A DNA stretch of 64,000 nucleotides from Nocardia bovistercoris (GTDB lineage Bacteria; Actinomycetota; Actinomycetes; Mycobacteriales; Mycobacteriaceae), in assembly GCF_015674855.1 (NCBI RefSeq), contig NZ_JADMLG010000006.1, forward strand, positions 248,001 through 312,000, in the 5' to 3' direction. A program made the translations under genes and the position numbers. The notes below the pieces were generated by a model. It searched no databases. It worked only from the letters and a program-made list of their open reading frames with translations, and had not been told where the DNA came from. The first letter of the stretch is position 1; the number at the start of each line of letters is the position of its first letter. Of this stretch, positions 34,963-43,999 are shown piece after piece.

Positions 34963-35816
34963 TTACCCCACAGCACGGACTTGACGTACCCGCCCGCGTC
35001 GACCCGCAGCTGGCTGCCGGTGATGTAGCGGGACTGGTCCGAGGCGAGGAAGACGACGAGGTCGGAGACGTCCTGCGGCTCTATGTAGGGAATCGGCATG
35101 CCCTGCATGGCGTAGAACGACTTCTCCGCGTCCTCGCGGGTCGGGGCGTCCAGGTCGGGACGGAAGACCTTGTACATGCCCTCGTTGTGCAGCATGTCGG
35201 TGTTCACGTTGGTCGGGTGCACCGCGTTGATGCGGATCGACTTCTTCGACAGCTGCACGGCCAGGTCGTTGACGTAGTGCGCGACCACCTGCTTGGCCAG
35301 GCTGTAGGCCGAGCCGCCCGGTCCCTGCTTGGTGGAGCTGCCCAACTGCGCGGCCAGCGACCCGGTCGCGATGATCGACGCGCCCGCCTTCAGGTGCGGC
35401 AACGACGCCTGGATGACGTTGAAGACGCCCGCGAGGTCGGTGTCGATGGTGTCCGACCACGATTGCAGCGTCTGTCCCTTGCCCAACGGCGCGATGCCCG
35501 CGTTGGCGACCACGATGTCGAGGCGGCCCAGCGCCTCGACGCCCTCGGCGACCGCGGCCCACACCGCGCCGCGCTCGCGCACGTCGACGATCACCGGGTG
35601 CGCGCGCACCCCGTGCTTCTCGATCAGCGCGACGGTCTCGTCCAGATCCTCGGGACGAGACAGCGGATAGGTGTTGCCCTCGAGATCGGCGCAGATGTCG
35701 AGGACGATGACGCTCGCGCCCTCGGCGGCGAGATTGACCGCGTGCGAACGTCCCTGGCCACGCGCGGCGCCCGAGATCACCGCGACCTTGTCATCCAATT
35801 TTCCCACTGGTGGCAA
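34959..35816 (-). CDS. Mycofactocin-type SDR oxidoreductase
   Basis: 285 residues. GAARGQGRSHAVNLA followed by the long insert YPLSRPEDLDETVALIEKHG is the hallmark of the mycofactocin-coupled SDR subfamily (TIGR03971), whose NAD is tightly held and recycled by mycofactocin. Active-site YSLAK. Four bases after the aldehyde dehydrogenase stop. Suggests alcohol oxidation feeding the aldehyde dehydrogenase. Confidence 0.87.
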   Translation of the reverse strand: MPPVGKLDDKVAVISGAARGQGRSHAVNLAAEGASVIVLDICADLEGNTYPLSRPEDLDETVALIEKHGVRAHPVIVDVRERGAVWAAVAEGVEALGRLDIVVANAGIAPLGKGQTLQSWSDTIDTDLAGVFNVIQASLPHLKAGASIIATGSLAAQLGSSTKQGPGGSAYSLAKQVVAHYVNDLAVQLSKKSIRINAVHPTNVNTDMLHNEGMYKVFRPDLDAPTREDAEKSFYAMQGMPIPYIEPQDVSDLVVFLASDQSRYITGSQLRVDAGGYVKSVLWGK

Positions 35817-35820
35817 CCTT

Positions 35821-37362
35821 TCAGTTCTGTCGCGGCAGGCGGAAGCCGACGGTCTTGGTCTCCAGGTACTGCTGGAAGCCCTCGATGCCGCACTGGCGGC
35901 CCACCCCGCTGTTCTTGTAACCCCCGAACGGCGCGTCCGCGCCGTAGAACATGCCGCCGTTGACCCCGATGGCCCCGGTCCGTATGCGGCGAGCGATGCT
36001 CCAGCCCCGTTCGGCCGAGGCCGAGAGCACGGCGCCCGCGAGGCCGAAGGCGCTGTTGTTGGCGATGCGCACGGCCTCCTCGTCGTCGGAGAAGGGCAGC
36101 ATCACCAGCACCGGTCCGAAGATCTCCTCCTGGGCGATCGCCAAATCCGGGTTTTCGGTGGCGAAGACCGTCGGCTGCACGAAATGCCCGTCGGCCAGAT
36201 GCTCGGGCAGGTCGGTTGGCACGCCCCCGCCGGTGACCAGCCGCGCGCCGTCGCGCACCGCGCGGTCGCAGGCGTCGAGCACCCGTGCGCGCTGGGCGGC
36301 GCTGATGACCGGACCGACCAGGGTGCCCGGCAGGGCGGGATCACCCACCGGCACCATGCCGAACGCACCGGCGACGGCGCCGACCATATCGTCGAACATC
36401 GAGCGGTGCACCAGCATTCGGCTCGTGGCCGCGCATGCCTGACCCGCGTGCACGCACACCCCGATGGCGCTGCGCAGCGCGGCTTCGGGTTTGGCGTCGT
36501 CGAGCACGACCAGCGCCGACTTGCCGCCGAGTTCGAGGAAGGTGCGCTTCATGGTGTCGGCGCCCGCGCGCATCAGCGTCCGTCCGACCGCGGTCGAACC
36601 GGTGAACGAGATCAGGTCGACCCTCGGGTCGGTGGCGAGCAATCCGGCGACCTCGTTGGACGGCGTGGTCACGACATTCACGACGCCGGGCGGGAAGTCG
36701 GTGCGCTCGGCGATCAGGCGACCGAGTCGGGTGGCGTTCCACGGCGTGTTCGGATCGGGCTTGAGCACAACGGTGTTGCCCGCGGCCAGGGCCGGTCCGA
36801 GTTTGTTGAGGATGACCTCGACCGGGAAGTTGGACGGGCAGATCGCCGCGACCACGCCGACCGGCTCCTGAACCACGGTGCGCTGGTTGCGATCACCGAA
36901 CAGGCCGCCGCCCTCGAGCACCCGCTCCCAGGCGAAATCGTCGATGAGTCCGGCCGGATAGCGCAGGGCCTCGGCCAGCGGCCAGTCCAGTTGCGCGTTC
37001 CGAGTGGTCATCGCGGGGCAACCGACCTCGGCGATCAGTTCGGTGCGCAGATCCTCTTTCTCGCTCTCCAGTGCCGCCTGGAGTTGTTCGAGACAGCGGC
37101 GGCGCAGCGCCTTGTCGGTCGCCCACCCCGACTCGTCGAAGGCGCGGCGCGCGGCGGCGATGGCGCGCAGCATATCTTCCTCGCCCGCCGCAGCGGTGGT
37201 CCCGAGCAGTAGCCCGGTCGCGGGGCTGTGGTTGTCGAAAGCGGCTCCCGAAGCGGCCTTCGTCAGCTCGCCGTCGATGAGCATGCGGAATTCGGCACGC
37301 TCCGCCGCCATGCGGCCCACCTCAGGACTCAGGGCCACAGACTCCCCGACGACGTCGCTCAC
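35821..37362 (-). CDS. Aldehyde dehydrogenase family protein
   Basis: 513 residues. Catalytic Cys310 (GQACAATSR), Glu277 (LELGGKS), Asn in ICPSNFP, and NAD-binding FTGSTAVGR. Oxidises an aldehyde to acid. First gene of a four-gene unit; operator 4 lies between it and the divergent CoA-transferase gene. Confidence 0.93.
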   Translation of the reverse strand: MSDVVGESVALSPEVGRMAAERAEFRMLIDGELTKAASGAAFDNHSPATGLLLGTTAAAGEEDMLRAIAAARRAFDESGWATDKALRRRCLEQLQAALESEKEDLRTELIAEVGCPAMTTRNAQLDWPLAEALRYPAGLIDDFAWERVLEGGGLFGDRNQRTVVQEPVGVVAAICPSNFPVEVILNKLGPALAAGNTVVLKPDPNTPWNATRLGRLIAERTDFPPGVVNVVTTPSNEVAGLLATDPRVDLISFTGSTAVGRTLMRAGADTMKRTFLELGGKSALVVLDDAKPEAALRSAIGVCVHAGQACAATSRMLVHRSMFDDMVGAVAGAFGMVPVGDPALPGTLVGPVISAAQRARVLDACDRAVRDGARLVTGGGVPTDLPEHLADGHFVQPTVFATENPDLAIAQEEIFGPVLVMLPFSDDEEAVRIANNSAFGLAGAVLSASAERGWSIARRIRTGAIGVNGGMFYGADAPFGGYKNSGVGRQCGIEGFQQYLETKTVGFRLPRQN

Positions 37363-37392
37363 ATTGCCTCCCGATCACCATCCTGGATGATT

Positions 37393-37411
37393 AACTGTAA
37401 TGATTACCGTA
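37393..37411. promoter_or_regulatory. Regulon operator 4 (AACTGTA-ATGAT-TACCGTA)
   Basis: In the 92-bp divergent promoter between aldehyde dehydrogenase (minus) and CoA-transferase (plus); one site may serve both. Confidence 0.75.
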
Positions 37412-37454
37412 TAGTACTTCAAGACACGTATCAATCGCGGGAAAGGGAGCGCCG

Positions 37455-38675
37455 ATGTCGGGTCTGCTCAATGGCGTGAAAGTGGTCGAACTCGCATCGT
37501 GGACCTATGTTCCGAGCGCGGGAGCCGCACTGGCGGACTGGGGCGCCGACGTCATCAAGGTCGAGGACACCAGGGGCGGCGACCCGTGCCGCAATCTGGT
37601 CGTCGGCGGCCTCGACGGGACGGGCACACCGGTGCAGGCCAACTTCATGATGGAGATCGGCAACCACGGCAAGCGCAGCGTCGGCATCGACATCAAATCC
37701 GAGCAGGGCCGCGCGATCTTCGGCAAGCTGATCGCCGACGCCGATGTGTTCCTCACCAACTGGCTGCCCGCGGTCCTCGAACGAGCCGGGCTGACCGTCG
37801 AGACCATCCGCGAGTTCAATCCGAGGATCATCATCGCCAGGGGCAGCGGCCACGGCAGCCGTGGACCGCACAAGGACCGCGGCGGCTTCGACGGCGCCAG
37901 CTACACCGCGCGCGCGGGCGTCGCCTACGCGCTCACCCCCACCAACGCCGAGTTCCCGATGGCGCAGGGTCCGGCCTTCGGCGACCTGCAGGGCGGCATC
38001 ACCCTGGCGGGCGGCATCTCCGCGGCCCTGTTCGCGCGCGAGCGCACCGGGCACGCGGCGATCGTGGACAGTTCGCTGCTCGCCCAGGGCATGTGGGCGG
38101 TGGCCCCGGATATCGCGGCCGCCGACTATTACGACATCGACCGTATCCCGGCGGGCGAGGCAGGCACCGCGCTCAATCCCGCCGTGAACCGCTACCGGAC
38201 CCGCGACAACCGGTGGGTGCAGATGATGCTGTTGCAGGCCGACCGCTACTGGGCGGGCTTCTGCGAGCGCATCGGCCGCGCCGACCTAGCGACCGACGAA
38301 CGCTTCGTGCCGCTGGCCAATCTGGTGGCCAACACCGAGGCCGCCACCATCGAACTGCGCAAGACCTTCGCCGAACACGATCTGGAGCACTGGCAGAAGG
38401 CGCTGGTCGACGAGCCGGGTGTATGGGCAACGATCGCGAGCCCGCAGGAGGTGCTCGACGATCCGCAGGTCACCGCCAACGGCTACCTGATGACGGTCAC
38501 CGACAGCGCGGGCAACGACTACCGCACCGTCACCGCGCCCGTGCAATTCGACGAGACCCCGGCGCCGCCGACCCGCGCGCCCGAATACGGCGAGCACACC
38601 GAGACCGTTCTGCTCGAACTCGGCATGGAATGGGACGACATCATCGCGGCGAAGGAATCGGGCGCGATTCTCTGA
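37455..38675 (+). CDS. Family III (CaiB/BaiF) CoA-transferase
   Basis: 406 residues. NGVKVVELASWTYVPSAGAALADWGADVIKVED is the usual N-terminal Rossmann part, then NHGKRSVGIDIK, and the nucleophile Asp is probably D146 (GGFDGASY). Members transfer CoA between acids or racemise 2-methylacyl-CoA; which applies is not evident. ATG 37455 follows GGGAG. Followed by the amidohydrolase behind operator 5. Confidence 0.9.
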   Translation: MSGLLNGVKVVELASWTYVPSAGAALADWGADVIKVEDTRGGDPCRNLVVGGLDGTGTPVQANFMMEIGNHGKRSVGIDIKSEQGRAIFGKLIADADVFLTNWLPAVLERAGLTVETIREFNPRIIIARGSGHGSRGPHKDRGGFDGASYTARAGVAYALTPTNAEFPMAQGPAFGDLQGGITLAGGISAALFARERTGHAAIVDSSLLAQGMWAVAPDIAAADYYDIDRIPAGEAGTALNPAVNRYRTRDNRWVQMMLLQADRYWAGFCERIGRADLATDERFVPLANLVANTEAATIELRKTFAEHDLEHWQKALVDEPGVWATIASPQEVLDDPQVTANGYLMTVTDSAGNDYRTVTAPVQFDETPAPPTRAPEYGEHTETVLLELGMEWDDIIAAKESGAIL

Positions 38676-38685
38676 GCCGGCGGTA

Positions 38686-38704
38686 TATTGTAATGCATAC
38701 TGTA
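38686..38704. promoter_or_regulatory. Regulon operator 5 (TATTGTA-ATGCA-TACTGTA)
   Basis: Immediately upstream of the amidohydrolase ribosome binding site, 10 bases after the CoA-transferase stop. Confidence 0.65.
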
Positions 38705-38724
38705 GACCAATAAGGAGTGTGGTC

Positions 38725-40023
38725 GTGGATAAGAACGACATGATCCTGATCAGCGTCGATGATCACATCATCGAGCCGCCGGACATGTTCAAGAACCACC
38801 TGCCCGCCAAATACGCAGCCGACGCCCCCCGTTTGGTGCATCTCGACGACGGCGCCGATGTCTGGAAATTCCGCGACACGGTGATTCCGAATGTCGCGCT
38901 GAACGCGGTCGCCGGGCGCCCCAAAGAGGAGTACGGCCTCGAACCCGACGGCCTCGACGAGATCCGCCCCGGTTGTTACGACGTCGACGAGCGCATCAAG
39001 GATATGAACGCGGGCGGAATTCTGGCCTCGCTGAACTTCCCGTCGTTCCCCGGATTCGCCGGACGGCTTTTCGCCACCGAGGATCAGGACTTCTCGCTGG
39101 CGCTGGTGCGCGCCTACAACGACTGGCACGTCGACGAATGGTGCGGCGCCTATCCCGGCCGTTTCATTCCGATGGCGCTGCCGGTGATCTGGGACGCCGA
39201 ACTGTGCGCGGCCGAGGTGCGCCGCAACGCCGAGAAAGGCGTACACGCACTCACCTTCACCGAGAATCCCGCGGCACTGGGCTACCCGAGCTTCCACGAC
39301 CCGTTCTGGAATCCGCTCTGGAAAGCGCTGGTGGACACCGACACCGTGCTGTGCGTGCACATCGGCTCCTCGGGCAGGCTCTCCATTCCGGCCGTCGACT
39401 CCCCGCCCGACGTCATGATCACCCTGCAGCCGCTCAATATCGTGCAGGCGGCGGCCGACCTGCTGTGGTCGCGCCCGGTCAAGGACTACCCCGACCTCAA
39501 GATCGCGCTGTCCGAGGGCGGCACCGGCTGGATCCCGTACTTCCTCGAGCGCGTCGACCGCACCTTCGAGATGCACTCCACCTGGACGCTGCAGGACTTC
39601 GGCGGCAAGAAGCCCTCCGATATCTTCCGCGAGCACTTCCTGACCTGCTTCATCAGCGATCCGGTCGGCGTGCGGCTGCGCCACGACATCGGCGTCGACA
39701 ACATCTCCTGGGAAATGGACTACCCGCACAGCGACTCCATGTGGCCCGACGCCCCCGAGGTGCTGCACGACCTGCTCACCCGCGAGAACGTGCCGGACGA
39801 CGAGATCGACAAGATCACGCACCTGAACTCGATGCGCTGGTACTCCTTCGACCCGTTCCAGCATGTGCCGAAGGAGAAGGCGACCGTCGGCGCGCTGCGC
39901 GCGGCCTCCGCGGGCCACGATGTCAGCATCAAGGCGCGCAGTCACAAGCACACCGCGGCCGAGGACAAGCTCGCGGCCTTCTCGGCTCAGATCAAGGCGG
40001 CCACCGCGCACACCGCGAGCTGA
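38725..40023 (+). CDS. Amidohydrolase-2 family metal-dependent enzyme
   Basis: 432 residues from GTG 38725 (AAGGAG 7 bases upstream). ISVDDHIIEPPDMF is the DxH metal motif near the N-terminus, with VLCVHIGSSG, and DNISWEMDYPHSDSMWP late in the protein (the conserved Asp region). These enzymes act as hydrolases or non-oxidative decarboxylases on carbonyl or CoA-linked compounds. Common next to CaiB and Rieske genes in actinobacterial catabolic islands. A second one is at 50232-51065. Confidence 0.87.
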   Translation: MDKNDMILISVDDHIIEPPDMFKNHLPAKYAADAPRLVHLDDGADVWKFRDTVIPNVALNAVAGRPKEEYGLEPDGLDEIRPGCYDVDERIKDMNAGGILASLNFPSFPGFAGRLFATEDQDFSLALVRAYNDWHVDEWCGAYPGRFIPMALPVIWDAELCAAEVRRNAEKGVHALTFTENPAALGYPSFHDPFWNPLWKALVDTDTVLCVHIGSSGRLSIPAVDSPPDVMITLQPLNIVQAAADLLWSRPVKDYPDLKIALSEGGTGWIPYFLERVDRTFEMHSTWTLQDFGGKKPSDIFREHFLTCFISDPVGVRLRHDIGVDNISWEMDYPHSDSMWPDAPEVLHDLLTRENVPDDEIDKITHLNSMRWYSFDPFQHVPKEKATVGALRAASAGHDVSIKARSHKHTAAEDKLAAFSAQIKAATAHTAS

Positions 40024-40175
40024 CCGACACCGCCGCAACGCGGCATACCGGGCGAACAACGCCGCGACGCGGCACGACGCGGCCATCCACGCACCCGCGC
40101 GGGTGGTCGCGTCCCCATGAAGAAGCCGTGTTCCATGCGGAAGCGGCGTTTCCATGAACGAATCGAGGTGAGGCG

Positions 40176-41693
40176 TTGAGCATTTCGGTGATGCTCGAGA
40201 TGGTGGCGGCTACCGACCCGGACCGGGTCGCGGTCGTCTCCGACGGGACCAGGGTCACCGGCGCGGAGTTGGGCGCCATGGCCGACCGGGCGGCCGGACT
40301 GATCGGCTCCTCCGGCGCCGACCACGTGGCCTACGTCGGCACCGGCGGAATCATGTTGCCGCTGCTGCTCTTCGGGTCGGCGCGCGCCGGAAAGGCGTTC
40401 ACGCCGTTGAACTATCGGCTCGGCGCGGGCGCGCTGCGCGAACTCGTCGACCGGCTGCCCGCGCCGCTGGTCGTGGTCGACGCCGAATACTCCGACGCGG
40501 TAGCCGGTTCCGGCAAACAGATCATCGATTCCGCACAATTCCTCGCGGACGCGCGCACCGACGCCGGGGAAACCGAGACCGTCGAGGCCGCGCCCGAGGA
40601 CCTCGCGGTGCTGCTGTTCACCTCGGGAACCACCTCGCGCCCCAAAGCGGTGGAGTTGAGCCACGCCAACCTCACCAGCTACGTGATGGGCACCGTCGAC
40701 TTCGCCTCCGCCGATCCCGACGACGCCGCGCTGATCTGCGTACCGCCCTACCACATCGCAGGCGTCGGCGCGGCGCTGTCGAACCTGTACGCCGGGCGAA
40801 AGATGGTGTACCTGAGGCAGTTCGACGCCTCGGACTGGCTCGACCTGGTGCGCCGCGAAGCCGTGACCAACGCCACCGTCGTACCGACCATGCTCGACCG
40901 CATCGTCACCGCCCTGCGCGCCAGGACCGATGCCGACCTGTCGAGCCTGCGCACCCTGGCCTACGGCGGGTCCAAGGCGCCGCTGCCGCTGGTGCGCGCC
41001 GCGCTGGAACTGCTGCCGGGAGTCGGCCTGGTCAACGCCTACGGACTCACCGAAACCAGTTCCACCATCGCGGTTTCCACCCCCGAGGACCACCGCGACG
41101 CCTACGGCTCCGACGACCCCGCGATCGCGCGACGGCTCGCCTCGGTGGGACGCGCGGTCCCCGGCGTCGAACTCGAGGTCCGCGGCCCCGACGGCACGGT
41201 CTTGCCCCCCGGCGAAGTCGGCGAACTGTTCGTGCGCGGACCGCAGGTCTCCGGCAGCTACGCCGAGATCGGCTCGGTACTCGACGCCGACGGCTGGTTC
41301 CCCACCAAGGATCTCGCCGAACTCGACGCCGACGGCTACCTGTTCCTCGGCGGACGCTCCGACGACACCATCATCCGCGGCGGCGAGAACATCGCACCCG
41401 CGGAACTCGAAGACGTCCTCATCGAGCACCCCGAGGTGCGCGAGGTCGCGGTCATCGGCATCCCCGACCCGCAATGGGGCCAGATCATCGTGGCCGCCGT
41501 CGTCCCCGTCCCCGGCGCCACCCCCGACCCCGAAGCCCTGCGCGCCCACGTGCGCACCACCCTGCGCGGTTCCCGCACCCCGGACCGCGTCGTCTTCCGC
41601 GACGAGCTGCCCGTCAACGCCACCGGCAAAGTCCTGCGCCGGGTCCTCGTCGAAGAACTGACGCCCGCCCCCACCCCCGAGGAGTCATCGTGA
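40176..41693 (+). CDS. Acyl-CoA ligase (AMP-binding, FadD-like)
   Basis: 505 residues. P-loop LLFTSGTTSRPKAVELSH, NAYGLTETSS and C-terminal RGGENIAPAELEDVL with catalytic-Lys motif NATGKVLRR. Activates a carboxylic acid to its CoA thioester with ATP. Start TTG 40176 with GAGGTGAGG just before it. Two GCCGC-N3-GCGGC hairpins lie upstream (40032-40044 and 40061-40073). Its stop overlaps the GTG of the next gene. Confidence 0.92.
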   Translation: MSISVMLEMVAATDPDRVAVVSDGTRVTGAELGAMADRAAGLIGSSGADHVAYVGTGGIMLPLLLFGSARAGKAFTPLNYRLGAGALRELVDRLPAPLVVVDAEYSDAVAGSGKQIIDSAQFLADARTDAGETETVEAAPEDLAVLLFTSGTTSRPKAVELSHANLTSYVMGTVDFASADPDDAALICVPPYHIAGVGAALSNLYAGRKMVYLRQFDASDWLDLVRREAVTNATVVPTMLDRIVTALRARTDADLSSLRTLAYGGSKAPLPLVRAALELLPGVGLVNAYGLTETSSTIAVSTPEDHRDAYGSDDPAIARRLASVGRAVPGVELEVRGPDGTVLPPGEVGELFVRGPQVSGSYAEIGSVLDADGWFPTKDLAELDADGYLFLGGRSDDTIIRGGENIAPAELEDVLIEHPEVREVAVIGIPDPQWGQIIVAAVVPVPGATPDPEALRAHVRTTLRGSRTPDRVVFRDELPVNATGKVLRRVLVEELTPAPTPEESS

Positions 41694-41992
41694 TCAAGAG
41701 CGGCACCCGACTCGAGAGCCAGGTCTGCGACACCCAGGTGATCGTCATCAAATCCACCGAAGCCGTCGACGGGCTGCGCTGCGGCGGCGCCCCGATGATC
41801 CCCATCGGCGGCGAGAAGAACGCGACCGCCGTCCTGGACCCCGCCTTCTCCGGCGGCAACGCCGTCGGCAAACGCTACGTCCACGACACCGGCGCCGAGA
41901 TCCTCGTAACCCGTTCCGGCACCGGCACTCTCGATGTGGACACCACCCCGCTGCAACTCAAGGAAGCCAAACAGCTCCCCTCCAGCGACTGA
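41690..41992 (+). CDS. Small conserved-looking protein coupled to the CoA ligase
   Basis: 100 residues. GTG 41690 overlaps the ligase stop (GTGA) with GAGGAG upstream. Contains SQVCDTQVIVIKS and LRCGGAPMIP, a pattern I associate with short proteins beside fadD genes in mycolata. Cys pair could bind metal. Function unknown. Confidence 0.78.
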   Translation: MIKSGTRLESQVCDTQVIVIKSTEAVDGLRCGGAPMIPIGGEKNATAVLDPAFSGGNAVGKRYVHDTGAEILVTRSGTGTLDVDTTPLQLKEAKQLPSSD

Positions 41993-42004
41993 ATACGCGA
42001 CAGC

Positions 42005-42046
42005 GCCCCCGTCCGATGCGCCACCTCCAGGCGGCAGGACGGGGGC
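42005..42046. terminator. Hairpin terminator
   Basis: 10-bp perfect arms GCCCCCGTCC/GGACGGGGGC with an inner CGCC/GGCG pair, 12 bases after the stop of the small protein. The remaining sequence to 42236 holds no gene. Confidence 0.75.
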
Positions 42047-42236
42047 CGTAGGGTTCCATCGTGTCGATTCCTCGGGCCTGTCACTGTCATCGACGTGGCT
42101 TCCGACGCGAGGACGCGCCGACGCCGAGTCGCTGAACTCCGGGTCGCTGAACTCCGGCGACGAATGGCCTCGGGCAACACCGAAAGCCGCCGCGGAGTTT
42201 GCTCGATGATCCGTTCCGGGGCGGCGGAGTCGGCGT

Positions 42237-42854
42237 TCAGCGCCAGGCGGCCAGCAGTTTCTCCGTGGTGGTGACGGTGGTGATGAGGGCGAGGGTGTTG
42301 TCTATGAGGGCGTCGCCGTACTCGCGGGGGATGCCCGCCACCGCGTCGCGGGGCAGGACCACGTCGTAGGCGGCGTTGACGGCGTCCATCACCAGGTTGG
42401 GGATGGCGATGTTGAGGGAGACGCCGACGGGGACGATGGTGCGGATGCCGAGGTTGCGCAGGACCGAGTCCAGGTCGGTGCCACCCATCGGGCCGAGGCC
42501 GTGTTGGCGGTTGAGCACGAGATCGGTTGGCTCGGGGCCGAATTCGGGGAGCAGGGTGGCGCCTTCGCTGCCCGGTGTGACCGCGACGCTGCGGCGGCCG
42601 AGGGCGAAAAGGGCGGCGTTGTGGTTGGAGCCGAGGCCGTCCTCGCGTCGCCACACCAGGCAGTGCACGATCCGAACTCCCGCGGCGCGGGCGACGGGGA
42701 GCAGCGCGCCGATGTTCGGCAGTGCCGTTCGGCGCGCCTCCTGCGCGAGCGCGGGCAGCCCGGCGGCCGCGCCGACGACCGCGCCCTGGAGCTCCTGGGT
42801 GACGATCGCGGTGTGCGCGGGCGCCACCAGGTCGGCGAGATCGCGAGCGCTCAC
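42237..42854 (-). CDS. Isochorismatase-fold protein lacking the catalytic triad
   Basis: 205 residues from GTG 42854. The cysteine-hydrolase (isochorismatase) fold is recognisable: AIVTQELQGAVVG, IGALLPVARAAGVRIVHCLVW, and VGVSLNIAIPNLVMDAVNAAYDVVLPRDAVAG. But the usual Asp is Glu21, the Lys is Asn115, and the nucleophile Cys is replaced (Ala150/Ile151); the only cysteine is C65. Either a changed mechanism or a non-catalytic role. Second gene after the Rieske oxygenase. Confidence 0.8.
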   Translation of the reverse strand: MSARDLADLVAPAHTAIVTQELQGAVVGAAAGLPALAQEARRTALPNIGALLPVARAAGVRIVHCLVWRREDGLGSNHNAALFALGRRSVAVTPGSEGATLLPEFGPEPTDLVLNRQHGLGPMGGTDLDSVLRNLGIRTIVPVGVSLNIAIPNLVMDAVNAAYDVVLPRDAVAGIPREYGDALIDNTLALITTVTTTEKLLAAWR

Positions 42855-42891
42855 TCGGACACCGCCGGGCGCGGGCGGGCGGGCGCCGGGC

Positions 42892-43902
42892 TCACGCGGA
42901 CACCGTGTCGCCGACCGGCGGCACGTCGTAGAACTGGGTAGCCCATTCACGCAGCGACATATACGGTTTCGCGTCCTTGGGTGAGAGCGGCGGCTTCTCC
43001 ACGTACTTCTGGTAACGCCAGATGTCGAGGTCTTCCCATACCGTGACCAGGAACTTGCGTTCGACCCGCGCTCGCACGTCCTCGGGCGGCACATCGGAGT
43101 CCGCGTCCGGGTTCTTGGGCCACCAGATCGAATAGAACAGATCGGAGACCTCGTCGTCCACCGGCGTGGTGGCGAAGATCAGGCGGTGCTTGGACGCGCC
43201 TTCGAAGGCGCTGATGGAGCCGCCGAGGCCGAACATCTGCGCGTGGATCTTCATCGCCATCTTGTTCGGGTCGTCGCTGTGCGCGTCCGGCCAGCCGGTG
43301 AGGAAGTTCCAGGTGTGGTCGACGGCGCTGTAGTCGAGCATCTGCGGGGTGACCGTCGCGCCGTGCACGTATTCGAAATGCAGGCTGTCGGGGCCGTTCT
43401 CGAGCACCACCTGCGGATGCACCGGCTCCTTCTCGGTTTTGCGCGAGAACTCCGGGTACGGGCGGTAGTAGTCGTCCGGATTCGAGCCCAGCTCCGGGAA
43501 CATCCTCAGAATATCCGGCATCTCCCACTGCGGCTCTTTGCCTTCGGGGTGGTGCCACATGAACACGCAGCCGTTCTGCTCGTTCACCGGGTACACCCGC
43601 AACCGCAGACCACGGTTGACGCGGTTCTCGCCGGGGATGTTCTTGTTCCTGCCGTCCGGGCCCCAGCGCCAGCCGTGGAAGGGACATTCCACGCAGTCGC
43701 CGACGACCTTGCCGCCGTAGCCGATGTGCGCGCCGAGGTGTTTGCAGTGTCCGGTGAGGATGTGCAGTTCACCCGCCTCGTCGCGATAGGCGACCAGGTC
43801 TTCGCCGAAGTACTTCAGCGGGCGCGTCTCACCTTTAGGGAACTCCGCGGACCAGCCGACCATGAACCAACCGGTGACCTTCCAGGTGAAGGGAACCTTC
43901 AC
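42892..43902 (-). CDS. Rieske non-haem iron oxygenase, KshA-like
   Basis: 336 residues. Rieske ligands C53, H55 (CKHLGAHIGYGG) and C73, H76 (CPFHGW); mononuclear iron D172, H175, H180 (PDSLHFEYVH). Terminal oxygenase component; no KshB-type reductase is present. Same motif positions as the 20957 gene. Promoter carries operator 6. Probably hydroxylates an alicyclic substrate, by analogy with KshA. Confidence 0.9.
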   Translation of the reverse strand: MKVPFTWKVTGWFMVGWSAEFPKGETRPLKYFGEDLVAYRDEAGELHILTGHCKHLGAHIGYGGKVVGDCVECPFHGWRWGPDGRNKNIPGENRVNRGLRLRVYPVNEQNGCVFMWHHPEGKEPQWEMPDILRMFPELGSNPDDYYRPYPEFSRKTEKEPVHPQVVLENGPDSLHFEYVHGATVTPQMLDYSAVDHTWNFLTGWPDAHSDDPNKMAMKIHAQMFGLGGSISAFEGASKHRLIFATTPVDDEVSDLFYSIWWPKNPDADSDVPPEDVRARVERKFLVTVWEDLDIWRYQKYVEKPPLSPKDAKPYMSLREWATQFYDVPPVGDTVSA

Positions 43903-43928
43903 GAGACACCTCCGAGCTCGAAATCATT

Positions 43929-43947
43929 TACCGTTATGCTTACAGTA
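43929..43947. promoter_or_regulatory. Regulon operator 6 (TACCGTT-ATGCT-TACAGTA)
   Basis: 27 bases upstream of the Rieske oxygenase start, flanked by TTACCGT and ACAGTAA. Confidence 0.75.
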
Positions 43948-43999
43948 AAGCACTTCGAAAGCACTGCGGCCAAGAGTTCGCGGTCAGTGCGATCACCCT

